Of a DNA stretch of 64,000 nucleotides, positions 27,554-38,066 are shown piece by piece. Source of the DNA: Parasphingorhabdus cellanae (GTDB taxonomy: Bacteria > Pseudomonadota > Alphaproteobacteria > Sphingomonadales > Sphingomonadaceae); assembly GCF_017498565.1 (NCBI RefSeq), contig NZ_CP071794.1:3586001-3650000 (forward strand), read 5' to 3'. Position numbers and translations under genes: made by a program. Numbering within the stretch: position 1 is the first letter of the stretch; the number at the start of each line of letters is the position of its first letter. Under the pieces are notes generated by a model. The model was not told the origin of the DNA. It saw only the letters and a list, made by a program, of their open reading frames with translations, and searched no databases.

Positions 27554-28651
27554 ATGGCCGGCAATTTAAAAGTCGTAGAATCGGATAATCAATTGAACTC
27601 ATCAGACAGACAAAAGGCGCTCGACGCCGCATTGGCACAGATTGATCGCGCCTTTGGTAAAGGCTCAGCGATGAAGCTGGGCTCTCGCAAAGCGATGGAG
27701 GTCGAATCGGTCTCTACCGGTTCCTTGGGACTGGATATCGCGCTTGGCATCGGGGGATTGCCAAAAGGTCGCGTGATTGAAATTTACGGTCCTGAAAGTT
27801 CAGGTAAAACCACCTTGGCGCTGCATGTCATCGCCGAAGCGCAGAAAGCAGGCGGTACGGCAGCTTTTGTTGATGCTGAACATGCCCTTGATCCTGTGTA
27901 TGCCAATGCATTGGGCGTGGATATTGACGAGTTGATCATATCTCAGCCTGATACCGGAGAGCAGGCGCTTGAAATTACCGATACATTGGTGCGCTCTAAC
28001 GCGATCGATGTTCTGGTGGTCGATTCAGTCGCCGCCCTTGTTCCGCGGGCTGAAATCGAGGGCGAAATGGGCGATACCCATGTGGGCCTGCAGGCGCGTT
28101 TGATGAGCCAGGCACTGCGCAAGCTGACCGGTTCGATCAGTCGTTCAAAATGTATGGTGATTTTCATCAACCAGGTGCGGATGAAAATTGGCGTGATGTA
28201 CGGCAATCCTGAAACCACATCGGGCGGCAACGCACTGAAATTCTATGCATCGGTTCGTCTTGACATTCGCCGCACCGGTCAGATTAAGGAACGCGACGAT
28301 ATTGTGGGTAACTCCACTCGTGTGAAAGTGGTGAAGAACAAAGTCGCACCGCCATTTAAGCAGGTCGAATTTGACATCATGTATGGGCAGGGCATTTCCA
28401 AAGTCGGAGAGATTATCGACCTTGGCGTCAAAGCTGGCGTGGTCGAGAAATCTGGCGCGTGGTTCTCTTATGACTCGGTGCGCATTGGTCAGGGGCGCGA
28501 AAATTCGAAACGCTTCCTGCTCGAAAACCCTGAAATGATGGCGAAGCTGGAAAATCAGATTCGCGGCAATGAAGAAGAAATTGCCGAGGAAATGATGACC
28601 GGCCCAGTTGGCGCTGACGGCGATACCGACGTTAGTGAAGAAACCAAATAG
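27554..28651 (+). CDS. recA: Recombinase RecA
   Basis: I start at ATG 27554 (365 residues), after AGGGGACAGG; an ATG 14 codons earlier is in frame but less likely. Walker A is GPESSGKTT, Walker B is LVVDSVAAL, and the L1/L2 DNA-binding loops ([33 protein letters not shown]) are intact. The acidic tail ends in DTDVSEETK. RecA catalyses strand exchange and triggers LexA self-cleavage. It is preceded by a LexA box and followed by a strong terminator, so it is a single-gene SOS unit. Confidence 0.98.
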   Translation: MAGNLKVVESDNQLNSSDRQKALDAALAQIDRAFGKGSAMKLGSRKAMEVESVSTGSLGLDIALGIGGLPKGRVIEIYGPESSGKTTLALHVIAEAQKAGGTAAFVDAEHALDPVYANALGVDIDELIISQPDTGEQALEITDTLVRSNAIDVLVVDSVAALVPRAEIEGEMGDTHVGLQARLMSQALRKLTGSISRSKCMVIFINQVRMKIGVMYGNPETTSGGNALKFYASVRLDIRRTGQIKERDDIVGNSTRVKVVKNKVAPPFKQVEFDIMYGQGISKVGEIIDLGVKAGVVEKSGAWFSYDSVRIGQGRENSKRFLLENPEMMAKLENQIRGNEEEIAEEMMTGPVGADGDTDVSEETK

Positions 28652-28744
28652 AAAGCTACAGAAGCGGATTTGCCCTTCTGCAGCTTCCTTCTTCTAAATT
28701 TCAAGTTTGCCGGTTCGTTTCCCCCGAGGCGAACCTCGGCATCC

Positions 28745-28787
28745 GGGCCGTCCTTCTGTCCCCCGATAGTTAGGACGGCCCCTTTTC
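28745..28787 (+). terminator. Rho-independent terminator after recA
   Basis: GGGCCGTCCT (28745-28754) pairs with AGGACGGCCC (28772-28781) around a 17-base loop, followed by CTTTTC. It lies about 95 bases after the recA stop. Confidence 0.8.
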
Positions 28788-28934
28788 ATTTGCCATCCCG
28801 CAATTTCCTGTCAAAAGTTGGAAAAGCCTCACCGGTTTTTCATCTTACAACGGCTTTCGCGCGGAATTTTCGTGAACTTCGGACGTACTAAGCACTGAAC
28901 CGGTGAAGTAAGCGATCTTTTGAAAAGGGGCATT

Positions 28935-29561
28935 ATGACCATCATCGTTCATCATCTGGAAAATAGCCGGTCGCAGCGTATTCTCTGGCTGCTAGAAGAA
29001 CTGGCGCTACCCTATGAAATCAAACGCTACGAGCGTCATCCCAAGACGCAGCGCGCGCCCGACAGTTTGAAGGCTATTCATCCGCTCGGTAAATCACCGA
29101 TGATAGAAGATGATGGTCAGGTGATCATCGAAACAGCAGCGATTGTCGAATATCTGGTTACCAAGGCTGGTGGGACATTGGGCGCACCAGAAGACAAAAC
29201 TGGCGCTAAGCTTTATACCCAATATTTGCACTTTGCCGAAGGATCGATGATGCCGCCGCTATTCGGTGCGCTCGTTATCAACCGCCTTGGCTTTCTGGGC
29301 TGGCCAGCAAAGAAGCCGATATTGGGCATGGTAGAGGATTTACTCACTTGGCTTGAAACCGAACTCTCGTCCCGGCCCTATTTCGCTGGTAGCGAGCTCA
29401 CTGCGGCCGATGTGTTGATGAGTTTTCCTTTGGAAGCCAGTCAATCACGAGCAGGACTGGATGACCGTTTTCCCAATTTACAAGCCTGGCTCAAGCGGAT
29501 TCATGATCGGCCACAATATCAAACAGCTTTGGAAAAAGGTGGGCCCTATGCCTATGCCTGA
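28935..29561 (+). CDS. Glutathione S-transferase family protein
   Basis: A 208-residue cytosolic protein, started at ATG 28935 after AAAAGGGG; the frame opens 5 codons earlier at TTG. The N-terminal thioredoxin fold has SRSQRILWLLEEL with the catalytic-site Ser, HPLGKSPMI with the cis-Pro, and ETAAIVEYL for glutathione gamma-Glu contact. The C-terminal helical domain has the conserved TAADVLMSFPLE. It resembles the beta/URE2-like GSTs common in proteobacteria. Substrate unknown; detoxification or a thiol-transfer role. It stands between recA and alaS. Confidence 0.9.
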   Translation: MTIIVHHLENSRSQRILWLLEELALPYEIKRYERHPKTQRAPDSLKAIHPLGKSPMIEDDGQVIIETAAIVEYLVTKAGGTLGAPEDKTGAKLYTQYLHFAEGSMMPPLFGALVINRLGFLGWPAKKPILGMVEDLLTWLETELSSRPYFAGSELTAADVLMSFPLEASQSRAGLDDRFPNLQAWLKRIHDRPQYQTALEKGGPYAYA

Positions 29562-29634
29562 TCGCGCGGCAAATTTAGCTAATGCTTCCACTGACGGGAT
29601 TGTAAACCGCCCGGGCCTCGCCTAAGTCCAGTCC

Positions 29635-32283
29635 ATGATTACAACGAACGATATAAGACGCTCTTTTCTGGAATATTTCGCTGATCAAGGACATGAAATT
29701 GTGCCTTCATCTCCGCTTATTCCGCATAATGACCCGACGTTGATGTTCATCAACGCGGGTATGGTGCCCTTCAAGAACATCTTCACGGGCGCGGAGAAGA
29801 GTAAATATCCCACTGCCACGTCGAGCCAGAAATGTGTGCGTGCTGGCGGCAAGCATAACGACCTCGACAATGTCGGTTATACAGCCCGTCATCACACGTT
29901 TTTCGAGATGCTCGGCAATTTCTCTTTCGGCGATTATTTCAAGGAACAAGCGATTCAAAACGCCTGGGAATTGATTACCAAGACGTGGGGCATATCTGCT
30001 GATCGGCTGACAGTGACCGTCTATCACACTGACGATGAAGCCTTTGATCTGTGGCGCAAAATTTCAGGTCTTCCTGAAGAGCGCATAATCCGCATTGCGA
30101 CCAATGATAATTTCTGGTCCATGGGTGACACGGGACCATGTGGACCTTGTAGCGAGATTTTTTACGATCATGGCGGTCATATTTTCGGCGGCCCTCCGGG
30201 TAGCCCGGATGAAGATGGTGACCGGTTCGTAGAAATTTGGAACTTGGTGTTCATGCAATATGAACAACATGCTGATGGTAATCGCGTCGATTTACCAAAG
30301 CCTTCCATCGATACCGGGATGGGATTGGAACGCGTTGCAGCGGTGATGCAAGGCACGCATGATAATTATGACATTGATCTGTTCAAGGCGCTGATTGCGC
30401 AGTCGGGCACATTAACCGGAACAGACACAACGGGTGATAATCAAGCTAGTCATCGCGTTATCGCTGATCATCTGCGCGCATCATCATTCCTGGTTGCCGA
30501 TGGCGTACTGCCGGCCAATGAGGGCCGCGGTTATGTTCTGCGGCGGATCATGCGCCGCGCCATGCGCCATGCGCATTTGCTGGGCGCGCAAGACCCGCTC
30601 ATGCACCGTATGGTTGGGGCGCTGACCGGAGAAATGGGCAATGCGTTCCCGGAATTGATCCGCGCGAAACCACTGATTGAGGAGACTTTATTACGGGAAG
30701 AAACAAATTTCCGCCGGACTCTCGACAAGGGCCTAAAGCTACTCGATGCCGAAATTGCCGACATGAGTGAGGGCGATACCTTGCCGGGCGCGACGGCATT
30801 CAAACTCTACGACACATTCGGATTCCCCTACGATCTCACCGAAGATGCATTGCGAGCGAAATCACTTGGCGTAGACCGCGAAGGGTTTGATGCGGCGATG
30901 GCGGAACAAAAGGCTGCCGCTCGGGCAGCCTGGAAAGGGTCCGGGGATCAAGCGTCCGAAGCCATTTGGTTCGATATAGCCGAACGTGAAGGCAGTACAG
31001 AATTTACCGGTTATAGTGCAGAGGCAGGTGACGGAATGGTCATTGCGCTGATCAAAGACGGTCAAGAAATTCAGTCTGCTAAAGCTGGTGATACTGTTAT
31101 ATTGCTTACCAATCAGACCCCCTTCTATGGCGAAAGCGGTGGGCAAATGGGCGATAGCGGCTTAGTAACCGGACAAAAAGGCTTCGCCGCCAGCGTTGCA
31201 GATACTAGCAAGCCATTGGGTAGGCTCCACGCGCATCATATGACCATAGACAAGGGTGCGGTTTCGGTTGGTGATACTGTTCACCTGGTGGTTGACGCAA
31301 CCCGCAGAACCGAGCTCCGCGCTAATCACAGTGCTACCCATCTGCTGCATAAGGCACTGCGTCATCATCTCGGTGATCATGTGACCCAGAAGGGCAGTTT
31401 GGTTGCGCCAGACCGTCTCCGATTTGATTTTTCTCATCCATCCGCATTGAGCGACGCTGAGATTAAAGCCGTGGAAGTCGATGTGAATGCGCAGGTTCGC
31501 GGTAATGGGGCTGTTGTGACGCGCTTAATGAGTCCTGATGATGCGGTTGCTGCCGGAGCGCTGGCCCTATTTGGTGAGAAATATGGCGATGAAGTCCGCG
31601 TCCTTTCCATGGGTGTTGAAGATGATACCGACTATTCGGTTGAGCTTTGTGGCGGGACTCATGTCAACGCGCTCGGTGACATAGGATTGATAGTGATCAT
31701 CTCTGAATCTGCTGTATCGAGCGGTGTTCGGCGGATTGAAGCGCTAACCGGAGAAGCGGCCCGGTTATGGCTTGCTGACCGTGATAACAAATTGAAATCA
31801 ATAGCATCCGTGTTGAAAACCTCTCCCGACGAAGCAGCCGAAAGGGTGTCTGCATTGGTGGAAGAACGCAAAAAGCTCGATCGTGAGCTTACGGAAGCGA
31901 GAAAGGCGCTTGCCTTGGCGGGTGATGGCGGTGGCGCTTCTACCAGTGAAGTTCAGACGATAGGTGACATATCTTTCAGTGGTCAGGTGATTAACGGCCT
32001 GAACCCAAAAGAACTTCGCGGTTTGATCGACGAGGCGAAGAAAAAAATCGGTAGTGGTGTCAGCGCTCTTATCGCCGTTAATGACGGACGCGCAACAGTA
32101 GCGGTGGGCGTTACTGATGATCTCACCGCTACTCATAGTGCAGTTGAATTGGTGCAATCTGCTGTTACCGCGGTTGGCGGCAAAGGCGGTGGGGGCAGGC
32201 CCGACATGGCGCAAGGCGGCGGTCCTGATGGAGCAAAAGCGGATGACGCGATTGCCGCAATCAAGGCTATTCTTGCGGGCTGA
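29635..32283 (+). CDS. alaS: Alanine--tRNA ligase
   Basis: An 882-residue class II synthetase, full length. In order: catalytic core with motif region [13 protein letters not shown] and [17 protein letters not shown], tRNA-binding helices, editing domain with [12 protein letters not shown] (HxxxH) and the distal [13 protein letters not shown], and the C-Ala domain with a Gly-rich linker ([16 protein letters not shown]). The three-part architecture is complete, so both charging and hydrolysis of Ser/Gly-tRNA-Ala should work. The 3' end overlaps the convergent antiporter gene by 17 bases. Confidence 0.98.
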   Translation: MITTNDIRRSFLEYFADQGHEIVPSSPLIPHNDPTLMFINAGMVPFKNIFTGAEKSKYPTATSSQKCVRAGGKHNDLDNVGYTARHHTFFEMLGNFSFGDYFKEQAIQNAWELITKTWGISADRLTVTVYHTDDEAFDLWRKISGLPEERIIRIATNDNFWSMGDTGPCGPCSEIFYDHGGHIFGGPPGSPDEDGDRFVEIWNLVFMQYEQHADGNRVDLPKPSIDTGMGLERVAAVMQGTHDNYDIDLFKALIAQSGTLTGTDTTGDNQASHRVIADHLRASSFLVADGVLPANEGRGYVLRRIMRRAMRHAHLLGAQDPLMHRMVGALTGEMGNAFPELIRAKPLIEETLLREETNFRRTLDKGLKLLDAEIADMSEGDTLPGATAFKLYDTFGFPYDLTEDALRAKSLGVDREGFDAAMAEQKAAARAAWKGSGDQASEAIWFDIAEREGSTEFTGYSAEAGDGMVIALIKDGQEIQSAKAGDTVILLTNQTPFYGESGGQMGDSGLVTGQKGFAASVADTSKPLGRLHAHHMTIDKGAVSVGDTVHLVVDATRRTELRANHSATHLLHKALRHHLGDHVTQKGSLVAPDRLRFDFSHPSALSDAEIKAVEVDVNAQVRGNGAVVTRLMSPDDAVAAGALALFGEKYGDEVRVLSMGVEDDTDYSVELCGGTHVNALGDIGLIVIISESAVSSGVRRIEALTGEAARLWLADRDNKLKSIASVLKTSPDEAAERVSALVEERKKLDRELTEARKALALAGDGGGASTSEVQTIGDISFSGQVINGLNPKELRGLIDEAKKKIGSGVSALIAVNDGRATVAVGVTDDLTATHSAVELVQSAVTAVGGKGGGGRPDMAQGGGPDGAKADDAIAAIKAILAG

Positions 32284-34084
32284 GTTTTTCGTCTGTCGCC
32301 ATGCCGGTATCCAATTCCGATGACTTAAGCTTCGGTTCGATGGTGAGATTACCATCTTTCTGAATTTGGTGGCGTATCTGATCGCGTTTTTCATGTATCG
32401 AAGCGATAACAGGCCCCATAGCCACACCGTTTTCAACCAATATAGCTTCGGACAATTGTAACGAGCCCTCCAATGCTTCGGGAACTGCATTGGTTGCACC
32501 GGCTTGATAGAGCTCTGCCGCATGATCCGTATCACGGGCGCGAACTATTATTGGGAGATCAGGGACCCAAGCTCGAACGCGTTTTACCACCTGAACCGAA
32601 AGAACGGGCTCGTCCATGGTGAGAACCAACGCTTTGGCATGGCCGAGCCTAAGCCGATCAAGCATCTCGTTCCGGGCGACATTACCAAACAAAATGGGAT
32701 ATCCTTCTCGCCTTGCACCTGCAACTACATCAATATTGGATTCGACGGCGAGGTAGTTTTGTTCATGCGCTTTCATCATATCCGCGACCAAACGACCGAC
32801 TCGCCCAAATCCGATGATGATTGTTTTTTCAGCATCAATGACCTGGTCATCTGTTGCTTGAATATTCTCGCCCCTTAGCTCAATCCGCCGGGCCATGTCA
32901 TGACCAAATCTAGCCAGTAGCGGTGTGATTGTGAGGCCGATTGCGGTTACGATCTGCCAGAACGCCGCTGTTTGCGGTTGGATAAGCTGTGCTTGCGCGG
33001 CGGCAGCCAACACGATCAACGTGGTTTCTGATGGGCTGGACATCAACACGCCGGCTTCTGTTGCTGTACCGGGCCGGGCGCCTGCAAAGCGCAGCAGGCC
33101 GCCGGTAACAATTGCTTTGACAACTACCACGCCGACCACGGCAGTGATAAGGCTAGCCCAGTTGTCGAGAATGACTCTGATGTCGATTTGCATGCCGACA
33201 GTGATTAGAAAAACACCAAGGGCGAGGCCTTTAAATGGCGCAGTTATGATCTCGACTTCGCCGTGATATTCGGTCTCAGCAATCAATAGTCCTGCAAGGA
33301 GAGCGCCAACAATCGGCGAAAGCCCGGTGGCCGCAGTTGCTAGACTGGCAAGAATGATAACTAGCAGGCTGACAGAGAGGAATAGTTCAGGGCTTTTTGT
33401 TCGCGCTGCCTGAGCAAAAATACGGGGAAGCAAAAGGCGGCCGAGCACCAACATTCCGGCAACTACGGCTCCGCCAATCAATAACGTCTGCCCCAACTGG
33501 TCCCAGCTGGAGTTATTGCTCATGGCAGGTGATATAGCGCCGAGTAGAAAGATGATCGGTACGATAGCGACATCCTCGAACAGCAACATAGCAAGCGCAG
33601 CGCGGCCAACAGGGCTTTTTGTACCGGACATCGGCAACACCAGGGCGGTCGAGGAGAGCGCCAATGCCAGTCCCAGTCCAACGGCTCCTTCCCAGCTTTG
33701 CTGAGGAAAACCGTAAAGATAAAGTGCGCCGCCGATAAGCGCGCCGGATATTAGCAATTCTGCCGCGCCGACGCCAAAAACCAATTGTCGCATCGACCAG
33801 AGACGTTTGAACGATAACTCTAGGCCGATCGAAAATAACAGCAATATAATGCCGAACTCGGCAAAGGGTTCTATGGCCTCTCGATCGTTTATCGTGACAA
33901 ATTTGAGCCAGTCATATTGTCCGGATAGCGAGCCCAAGCCTGACGGACCAAGCAATACACCCACGAGGATGAAACCAATTATCGGTGTGATCCGAAAACG
34001 GGCGAACGCGGGAATGACGATTCCCGCGGCGCCTAATATCACGATCGCGTCAACAAATGCCGGACTGTCGAGAGGTGTATTCAT
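32267..34084 (-). CDS. Monovalent cation:proton antiporter-2 (KefB/KefC-like)
   Basis: A 605-residue CPA2 transporter with about 12 membrane helices in residues 8-400 (family blocks [27 protein letters not shown] and [13 protein letters not shown]) and a C-terminal RCK/TrkA-N domain with [13 protein letters not shown], the NAD-binding GxGxxG. Such proteins exchange K+ for H+ and are gated by nucleotides or glutathione adducts. No ancillary KefF/KefG gene is nearby. It overlaps alaS tail-to-tail by 17 bases. The GST near alaS is not clearly connected. Confidence 0.9.
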   Translation of the reverse strand: MNTPLDSPAFVDAIVILGAAGIVIPAFARFRITPIIGFILVGVLLGPSGLGSLSGQYDWLKFVTINDREAIEPFAEFGIILLLFSIGLELSFKRLWSMRQLVFGVGAAELLISGALIGGALYLYGFPQQSWEGAVGLGLALALSSTALVLPMSGTKSPVGRAALAMLLFEDVAIVPIIFLLGAISPAMSNNSSWDQLGQTLLIGGAVVAGMLVLGRLLLPRIFAQAARTKSPELFLSVSLLVIILASLATAATGLSPIVGALLAGLLIAETEYHGEVEIITAPFKGLALGVFLITVGMQIDIRVILDNWASLITAVVGVVVVKAIVTGGLLRFAGARPGTATEAGVLMSSPSETTLIVLAAAAQAQLIQPQTAAFWQIVTAIGLTITPLLARFGHDMARRIELRGENIQATDDQVIDAEKTIIIGFGRVGRLVADMMKAHEQNYLAVESNIDVVAGARREGYPILFGNVARNEMLDRLRLGHAKALVLTMDEPVLSVQVVKRVRAWVPDLPIIVRARDTDHAAELYQAGATNAVPEALEGSLQLSEAILVENGVAMGPVIASIHEKRDQIRHQIQKDGNLTIEPKLKSSELDTGMATDEKLSPQE

Positions 34085-34139
34085 ACGACACCTATAACTG
34101 AAACATCCGGTTTGTCAGCAAGTCAAAGCGTCATCGGAA

Positions 34140-35360
34140 TTATTTCCAGTTTTCCATTTCTTTTTCGAGATTCGAACGCACGGCTTCAAAAAACTGTTCG
34201 GTTGTCATCCAGCTTTGATCGGGACCGATTAGGATAGCCAGATCCTTGGTCATATCGCCATTTTCGACTGTCTGAATGCAAACTCTTTCCAGCGTTTCGG
34301 CAAAGCGCGTGACTTCCGGTGTATCGTCGAATTTGCCGCGATAGATTAAGCCTCTGGTCCATGCGAAAATCGAAGCAATCGGGTTAGTCGAAGTCGCTTT
34401 GCCTTCCTGATGTTGGCGATAGTGCCGCGTAACCGTACCATGTGCCGCTTCGGCTTCGACGGTGTTGCCGGTTGGTGTCATCAATACTGACGTCATCAGG
34501 CCAAGTGAGCCAAAGCCTTGGGCTACGGTGTCGGATTGGACGTCGCCGTCGTAATTTTTACAGGCCCAGACGAATTTACCGCTCCATTTCATGGCGGATG
34601 CGACCATATCATCGATCAGGCGATGTTCGTATAATATGTTGGCTTTTTCGAACTTGTCCTTGAATTCTGCCTCGAACACCTCTTCGAACAGATCTTTGAA
34701 GCGTCCGTCGTAGGCCTTCATGATCGTGTTCTTGGTAGAGAGATAGACAGGCCACTCGCGATTGAGACCGTAGTTCATCGATGCGCGCGCGAAATCGCGG
34801 ATTGAATCGTCGAGATTATACATTGCCATCGCAACGCCAGGGGACGGGAATTGGAATACTTCTTCGTCAATTTTGGTGCCATCATCCCCGTCAAAGACCA
34901 ACCGGAGTTTGCCTGGACCGGGAACCTTGAAATCGGTCGCGCGATATTGGTCACCAAAAGCATGGCGGCCGACCACGATGGGATCGGTCCAGCCTGGAAC
35001 CAGACGGGGGACATTGTCGATTACGATTGGTTCGCGGAACACCACACCGCCCAAAATATTGCGGATTGTACCATTGGGTGACTTCCACATGCGTTTCAGG
35101 CCAAATTCTTCGACCCGGGCTTCGTCCGGAGTGATGGTGGCGCATTTGACGCCAACACCATGTTTGTTGATTGCATTGGCTGCATCAACTGTAATCTTGT
35201 CATTGGTATCATCGCGCACTTCGATCGCGAGGTCATAATAATGAAGGTCTACATCAAGATAAGGCTCGATCAGTCTTTCGCGAATCCATTGCCAGATGAT
35301 GCGAGTCATTTCATCGCCATCAAGTTCGACGACCGGGTTTTTGACCTTAATTTTAGACAT
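34140..35360 (-). CDS. icd: NADP-dependent isocitrate dehydrogenase, eukaryote-like dimer type
   Basis: A 406-residue TCA enzyme oxidising isocitrate to 2-oxoglutarate and CO2 with NADP. The substrate loop [20 protein letters not shown] at about 94-113, [12 protein letters not shown] at the start, and the metal-binding [19 protein letters not shown] region put it with the eukaryotic-type homodimeric enzymes, which alphaproteobacteria commonly carry, rather than the E. coli type. The length fits. Single gene with its own upstream region; downstream is the antiporter. Confidence 0.96.
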   Translation of the reverse strand: MSKIKVKNPVVELDGDEMTRIIWQWIRERLIEPYLDVDLHYYDLAIEVRDDTNDKITVDAANAINKHGVGVKCATITPDEARVEEFGLKRMWKSPNGTIRNILGGVVFREPIVIDNVPRLVPGWTDPIVVGRHAFGDQYRATDFKVPGPGKLRLVFDGDDGTKIDEEVFQFPSPGVAMAMYNLDDSIRDFARASMNYGLNREWPVYLSTKNTIMKAYDGRFKDLFEEVFEAEFKDKFEKANILYEHRLIDDMVASAMKWSGKFVWACKNYDGDVQSDTVAQGFGSLGLMTSVLMTPTGNTVEAEAAHGTVTRHYRQHQEGKATSTNPIASIFAWTRGLIYRGKFDDTPEVTRFAETLERVCIQTVENGDMTKDLAILIGPDQSWMTTEQFFEAVRSNLEKEMENWK

Positions 35361-35541
35361 AGAAATTTTTCTTTCCTGGAAGCAATGTTGATCGAAGCAC
35401 TCAGCGGGAGGAATCTAAGATGACGATCTCTTAGCAAAGATCGCAATATGTTCAACCATCTGTTCAAAACTCCCGCGAGCAATCCTGCAAAACTGAAGTA
35501 GCAGTATTGTCAGAACAGGACACTGCTCCTAAGGATCACTT

Positions 35542-36276
35542 ATGGCGATAGAAAAATATTCAAACAAAGGCCTTGGCGAAGCCAAATGGTCCTTTCCACC
35601 CGTCCACCCTGAAGGCCGCAAATTTGCTGTCATCTCGGCGGCGATTACCGCAGCCTTTGCTTTTTTTGCATGGGAGACTTTGGCTTGGCCCATGGCGGGC
35701 ATCACGATTTGGGTACTGGCCTTTTTTCGTGACCCAAAACGGGTTACCCCGCTGGACGATAAGTATATCGTGGCACCAGCTGACGGACTGGTAAATTTGA
35801 TCATGCCGGTCGTACCGCCAGTTGAATTGCAAGGCGATGGTGGTCTCGGTGATGAAGAGCTCATCCGAGTGTCCATTTTTATGAGCGTCTTTGATGTGCA
35901 TATCAATCGGACGCCAATTGAAGGAACGGTTAAACGGCAGGCCTATATATCCGGAAAATTTTTGAACGCCGACCTGGACAAGGCCAGCGACGAGAATGAA
36001 CGTCAGCACTTCATGGTTGAACGCAATGATGGCCTAAAGGTCGGTTTTACTCAGATTGCGGGCTTGGTGGCGCGGCGGATCATGTCCTTCGTCAAAGAAG
36101 GCGATTTCGTTGCCGTCGGACAGCGCATCGGGCTCATCCGTTTCGGCAGCCGGGTGGATGTTTATCTGCCCAAGGGTACAACACCAAACGTCGTTTTGGG
36201 TCAGCGGACCATTGCCGGTGAAACCGTCATCGCCGAAATCGGCCAAATGAAAGAAATTGAAGGCATCGGTCAATGA
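35542..36276 (+). CDS. psd: Phosphatidylserine decarboxylase proenzyme
   Basis: A 244-residue enzyme of the short, type 2-like form that makes phosphatidylethanolamine. Two hydrophobic segments lie near 28-60, followed by the FFRDP motif. The self-cleavage site is GS in [11 protein letters not shown] (S203), which becomes the pyruvoyl group of the alpha chain. The region [13 protein letters not shown] holds the catalytic His. pssA starts 37 bases after the stop, so PS synthesis and decarboxylation are in one operon. Confidence 0.95.
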   Translation: MAIEKYSNKGLGEAKWSFPPVHPEGRKFAVISAAITAAFAFFAWETLAWPMAGITIWVLAFFRDPKRVTPLDDKYIVAPADGLVNLIMPVVPPVELQGDGGLGDEELIRVSIFMSVFDVHINRTPIEGTVKRQAYISGKFLNADLDKASDENERQHFMVERNDGLKVGFTQIAGLVARRIMSFVKEGDFVAVGQRIGLIRFGSRVDVYLPKGTTPNVVLGQRTIAGETVIAEIGQMKEIEGIGQ

Positions 36277-36313
36277 TCTCGGTACCTGTAGTTAAGGATG
36301 CATATTTCAACTG

Positions 36314-37123
36314 ATGGCAGATAATAAACGTATTCAACGGCCAGAACGCGGCATTTCTTTGAGGGCTTTTGTGCCCAATGCAGTCACCGCTTTGGCGCTA
36401 TGTGTCGGATTAAGCGGTGTGCGTTTTGCCTTCATGGAAAATTGGGTGCTCGCCGCCGGTGCGGTTGTTTTGGCCGGAATATTGGATGGGCTGGATGGCC
36501 GGATCGCGCGCTTGCTCAACGCCCAAAGTCGTTTTGGGGCAGAGCTGGACTCGCTTTCTGATGTCATCGCTTTTGGCGTGACTCCCGCTCTCGTTATGTT
36601 CTTCTGGTCACTGCAGCATATGCCGCAATTTGGTTGGGTGATATCGCTTACCATGGCGGTTGGCTGCGCGCTTAGACTAGCACGGTTCAACGCTCAGATT
36701 GATGATGAGGATCAGCCCCATAAATCAGCTGGATTTCTAACCGGTATTCCAGCACCTGTGGCCGCCGGACTGGTCATGCTTCCGCTATATCTTTGGGTGA
36801 TTACAGAGCAGGAGTTGTTCCGGAATTATTTTGTTGTTGGGCCATGGATCGTCTTGATTGCTTTCTTGATGATATCGAATACAGCGACGTTCAGCTGGTC
36901 ATCTCTTCGCCTGCGCAAAAATATCCGCCTTGAGGCATTGGCAGGTTTTGCCCTGCTTGGCGTTGCACTAATCAACAATCCCTGGATTACGCTTAGCGCG
37001 ATCAGTATCGCTTATATTGTCCTGATCCCATTCAGCATTCGAAGCTACGCCAAGGTCAAGCGGCAGCGCGCAATGGAATTTGCTGAAAAGAACGACGCTT
37101 TGCGCTCGTCCGATAAGGTGTGA
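36314..37123 (+). CDS. pssA: CDP-diacylglycerol--serine O-phosphatidyltransferase
   Basis: A 269-residue membrane enzyme making phosphatidylserine from CDP-diacylglycerol and serine. The CDP-alcohol phosphatidyltransferase motif DG(x)2AR(x)8G(x)3D(x)3D is visible as DGLDGRIARLLN...GAELDSLSD at about 60-82. About 7-8 hydrophobic helices follow, and the tail is basic. It supplies the substrate for the psd gene just upstream. The 3' end overlaps the convergent small gene at 37056-37298 by 68 bases. Confidence 0.95.
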   Translation: MADNKRIQRPERGISLRAFVPNAVTALALCVGLSGVRFAFMENWVLAAGAVVLAGILDGLDGRIARLLNAQSRFGAELDSLSDVIAFGVTPALVMFFWSLQHMPQFGWVISLTMAVGCALRLARFNAQIDDEDQPHKSAGFLTGIPAPVAAGLVMLPLYLWVITEQELFRNYFVVGPWIVLIAFLMISNTATFSWSSLRLRKNIRLEALAGFALLGVALINNPWITLSAISIAYIVLIPFSIRSYAKVKRQRAMEFAEKNDALRSSDKV

Positions 37124-37298
37124 TTACGACATTGTGATTGCGCCGCGATATGGCGGTATTTGCCATGTCCGTATGGCCAAGCTCAGCCGCTATCACTGCT
37201 CTTATCTTGTCCTGATAGGCATGAAACATCATTCCGATGGTCAAAAGTGAGCCCGCAAGCGCAAGGGCAAAAAAGGAAGCAATTGCGATAGTTAACAT
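37056..37298 (-). CDS. Small single-pass membrane protein, probable SOS-induced
   Basis: An 80-residue frame. Residues 2-26 (MLTIAIASFFALALAGSLL) form one hydrophobic helix, followed by an amphipathic stretch (YQDKIRAVIAAEL) and a basic tail of about 40 residues. No signal cleavage site is seen, so it is probably an inner-membrane protein. ATG 37298 has ACGGGG 7 bases before it. Upstream lie a perfect -35 TTGACA and a run of LexA half-sites. I do not recognise the family. Small SOS membrane proteins that block division, such as Caulobacter SidA, offer a model, but no similarity is claimed. The overlap with pssA is a mild argument against it. Confidence 0.6.
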   Translation of the reverse strand: MLTIAIASFFALALAGSLLTIGMMFHAYQDKIRAVIAAELGHTDMANTAISRRNHNVVITPYRTSAKRRSFQQIPLRAAA

Positions 37299-37313
37299 GT
37301 CAAAACCCCGTAT

Positions 37314-37350
37314 GTTCTTTCTATGAACCTTTAATGTTCTAAATATGTTC
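37314..37350 (-). promoter_or_regulatory. Extended LexA (SOS) operator, four half-sites
   Basis: Half-sites GTTC (37314), GAAC (37325), GTTC (37336) and GTTC (37347) recur every 11 bases. The last pair, 37336-37350, is an exact GTTC-N7-GTTC box as found before recA; the first pair forms the inverted variant GTTC-N7-GAAC. The array lies between the -35 hexamer and the ribosome site of the small gene, so LexA binding would shut it off. Confidence 0.75.
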
Positions 37351-37353
37351 TCC

Positions 37354-37359
37354 TGTCAA
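37354..37359 (-). promoter_or_regulatory. -35 element TTGACA of the small membrane protein gene
   Basis: A perfect sigma-70 -35 hexamer on the minus strand, 3 bases upstream of the first LexA half-site. The -10 at 17-18 bases is weak (CATTAA or ATTAAA at about 37330-37336) and would lie inside the operator. Confidence 0.55.
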
Positions 37360-37673
37360 ATAATATTTTGAAAGGGAGGGATGAGGGTTCTTTTTTAGAC
37401 CTCAGGCGCCGGGCGGGCCCATCCGGGCCCTTGGCTATCGCGCCAATAAGGCGCGGCGGCCAGTCGGCTTTGCCTTCGCTGCGCTCGGTTATATGGTCTC
37501 AAACGAAGCGTTTAGTGTCGCGCTGAACCGACGCATCGCGTCGGCAAGCGCGACCGCGCGCCCGAGCTTATGCGAGGAAAGCCAAGCGGGCGGATGCCCG
37601 CGCCCGGCGCCTGAGGTTAATAAATAAAGACTCCCTTCCAAAGTTCACACCATTCACACCCCCATCTCCCCCC

Positions 37674-37751
37674 GTCATCCCAGCGCAAGCTGGGATCTCC
37701 TCGAAACCTGCCGCTCTGCTGCATGGAGATTCCAGCTTGCGCTGGAATGAC
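37674..37751. repeat. REP-like inverted repeat pair
   Basis: Arms of 27 bases at 37674-37700 and 37725-37751 are inverted copies with 25 of 27 matches, separated by 24 bases. Each arm contains the palindromic core CCAGCNCAAGCTGG-like. Elements starting GTCATCCCAGC or GTCATTCCAGC are widespread intergenic palindromes in alphaproteobacteria. Confidence 0.75.
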
Positions 37752-37820
37752 GATGGCAAAAGACGCGCCCTCAAAGTTCACACAGATCACATGGGTTTCT
37801 CCCGGCCTTTCGCCCAACCG

Positions 37821-37896
37821 TGCTCCGCACCTGATGCGGAGCCCAGGATGGCTGCCACGCCCGTCTACCCTGGGCTCCGGGTCTGCGCCCGGAGCA
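37821..37896. repeat. Second inverted repeat pair
   Basis: TGCTCCGC...GAGCCCAGG at 37821-37847 is matched in inverted form at 37869-37896 (CCTGGGCTCCGGG...CGGAGCA). Each arm also folds on itself (GCTCCGCA/TGCGGAGC and GCTCCGGG/CCCGGAGC). It lies between the two copies of the 76-base direct repeat. Confidence 0.65.
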
Positions 37897-38066
37897 CAGA
37901 TTGAGAGCTAGCCCCCTGTTCTCACCCTAAAGAATATCGCCCGAGCTTATGCGAGGAAAGCCAAGGGCCTGGATGGGCCCGCCCGGCGTTTGAGGGAATA
38001 AATAAAGACTCCCCCGCGCCCGGCGCTTGAGGTTAAACAAAAAACACCTCCCAAAGTTCACACAAT

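Larger units (their letters stand above)
37360..38066. repeat. Intergenic repeat field
   Basis: About 700 bases without a supported gene, made of nested repeats. A 38-base unit at 37399-37436 recurs inverted at 37580-37617 and 37959-37996. A direct repeat of about 76 bases, beginning CGCCCGAGCTTATGCGAGG and ending AAATAAAGACTCCC, is at 37559-37635 and 37938-38013, with a third partial copy of its second half from about 38016. AAAGTTCACAC occurs at 37640, 37773 and 38053. Two palindromic pairs lie between. Only short chance frames are open. The field ends at the stop codon of the HTH gene. Confidence 0.75.

Noticed and set aside
35450..35465. GTTC-N8-GTTC between icd and psd
   Set aside because: Spacer is 8, not 7, so it does not fit the alphaproteobacterial LexA box.
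37360..38066. CRISPR array in the repeat field
   Set aside because: Repeats differ in length, orientation and spacing, and no cas gene is near.
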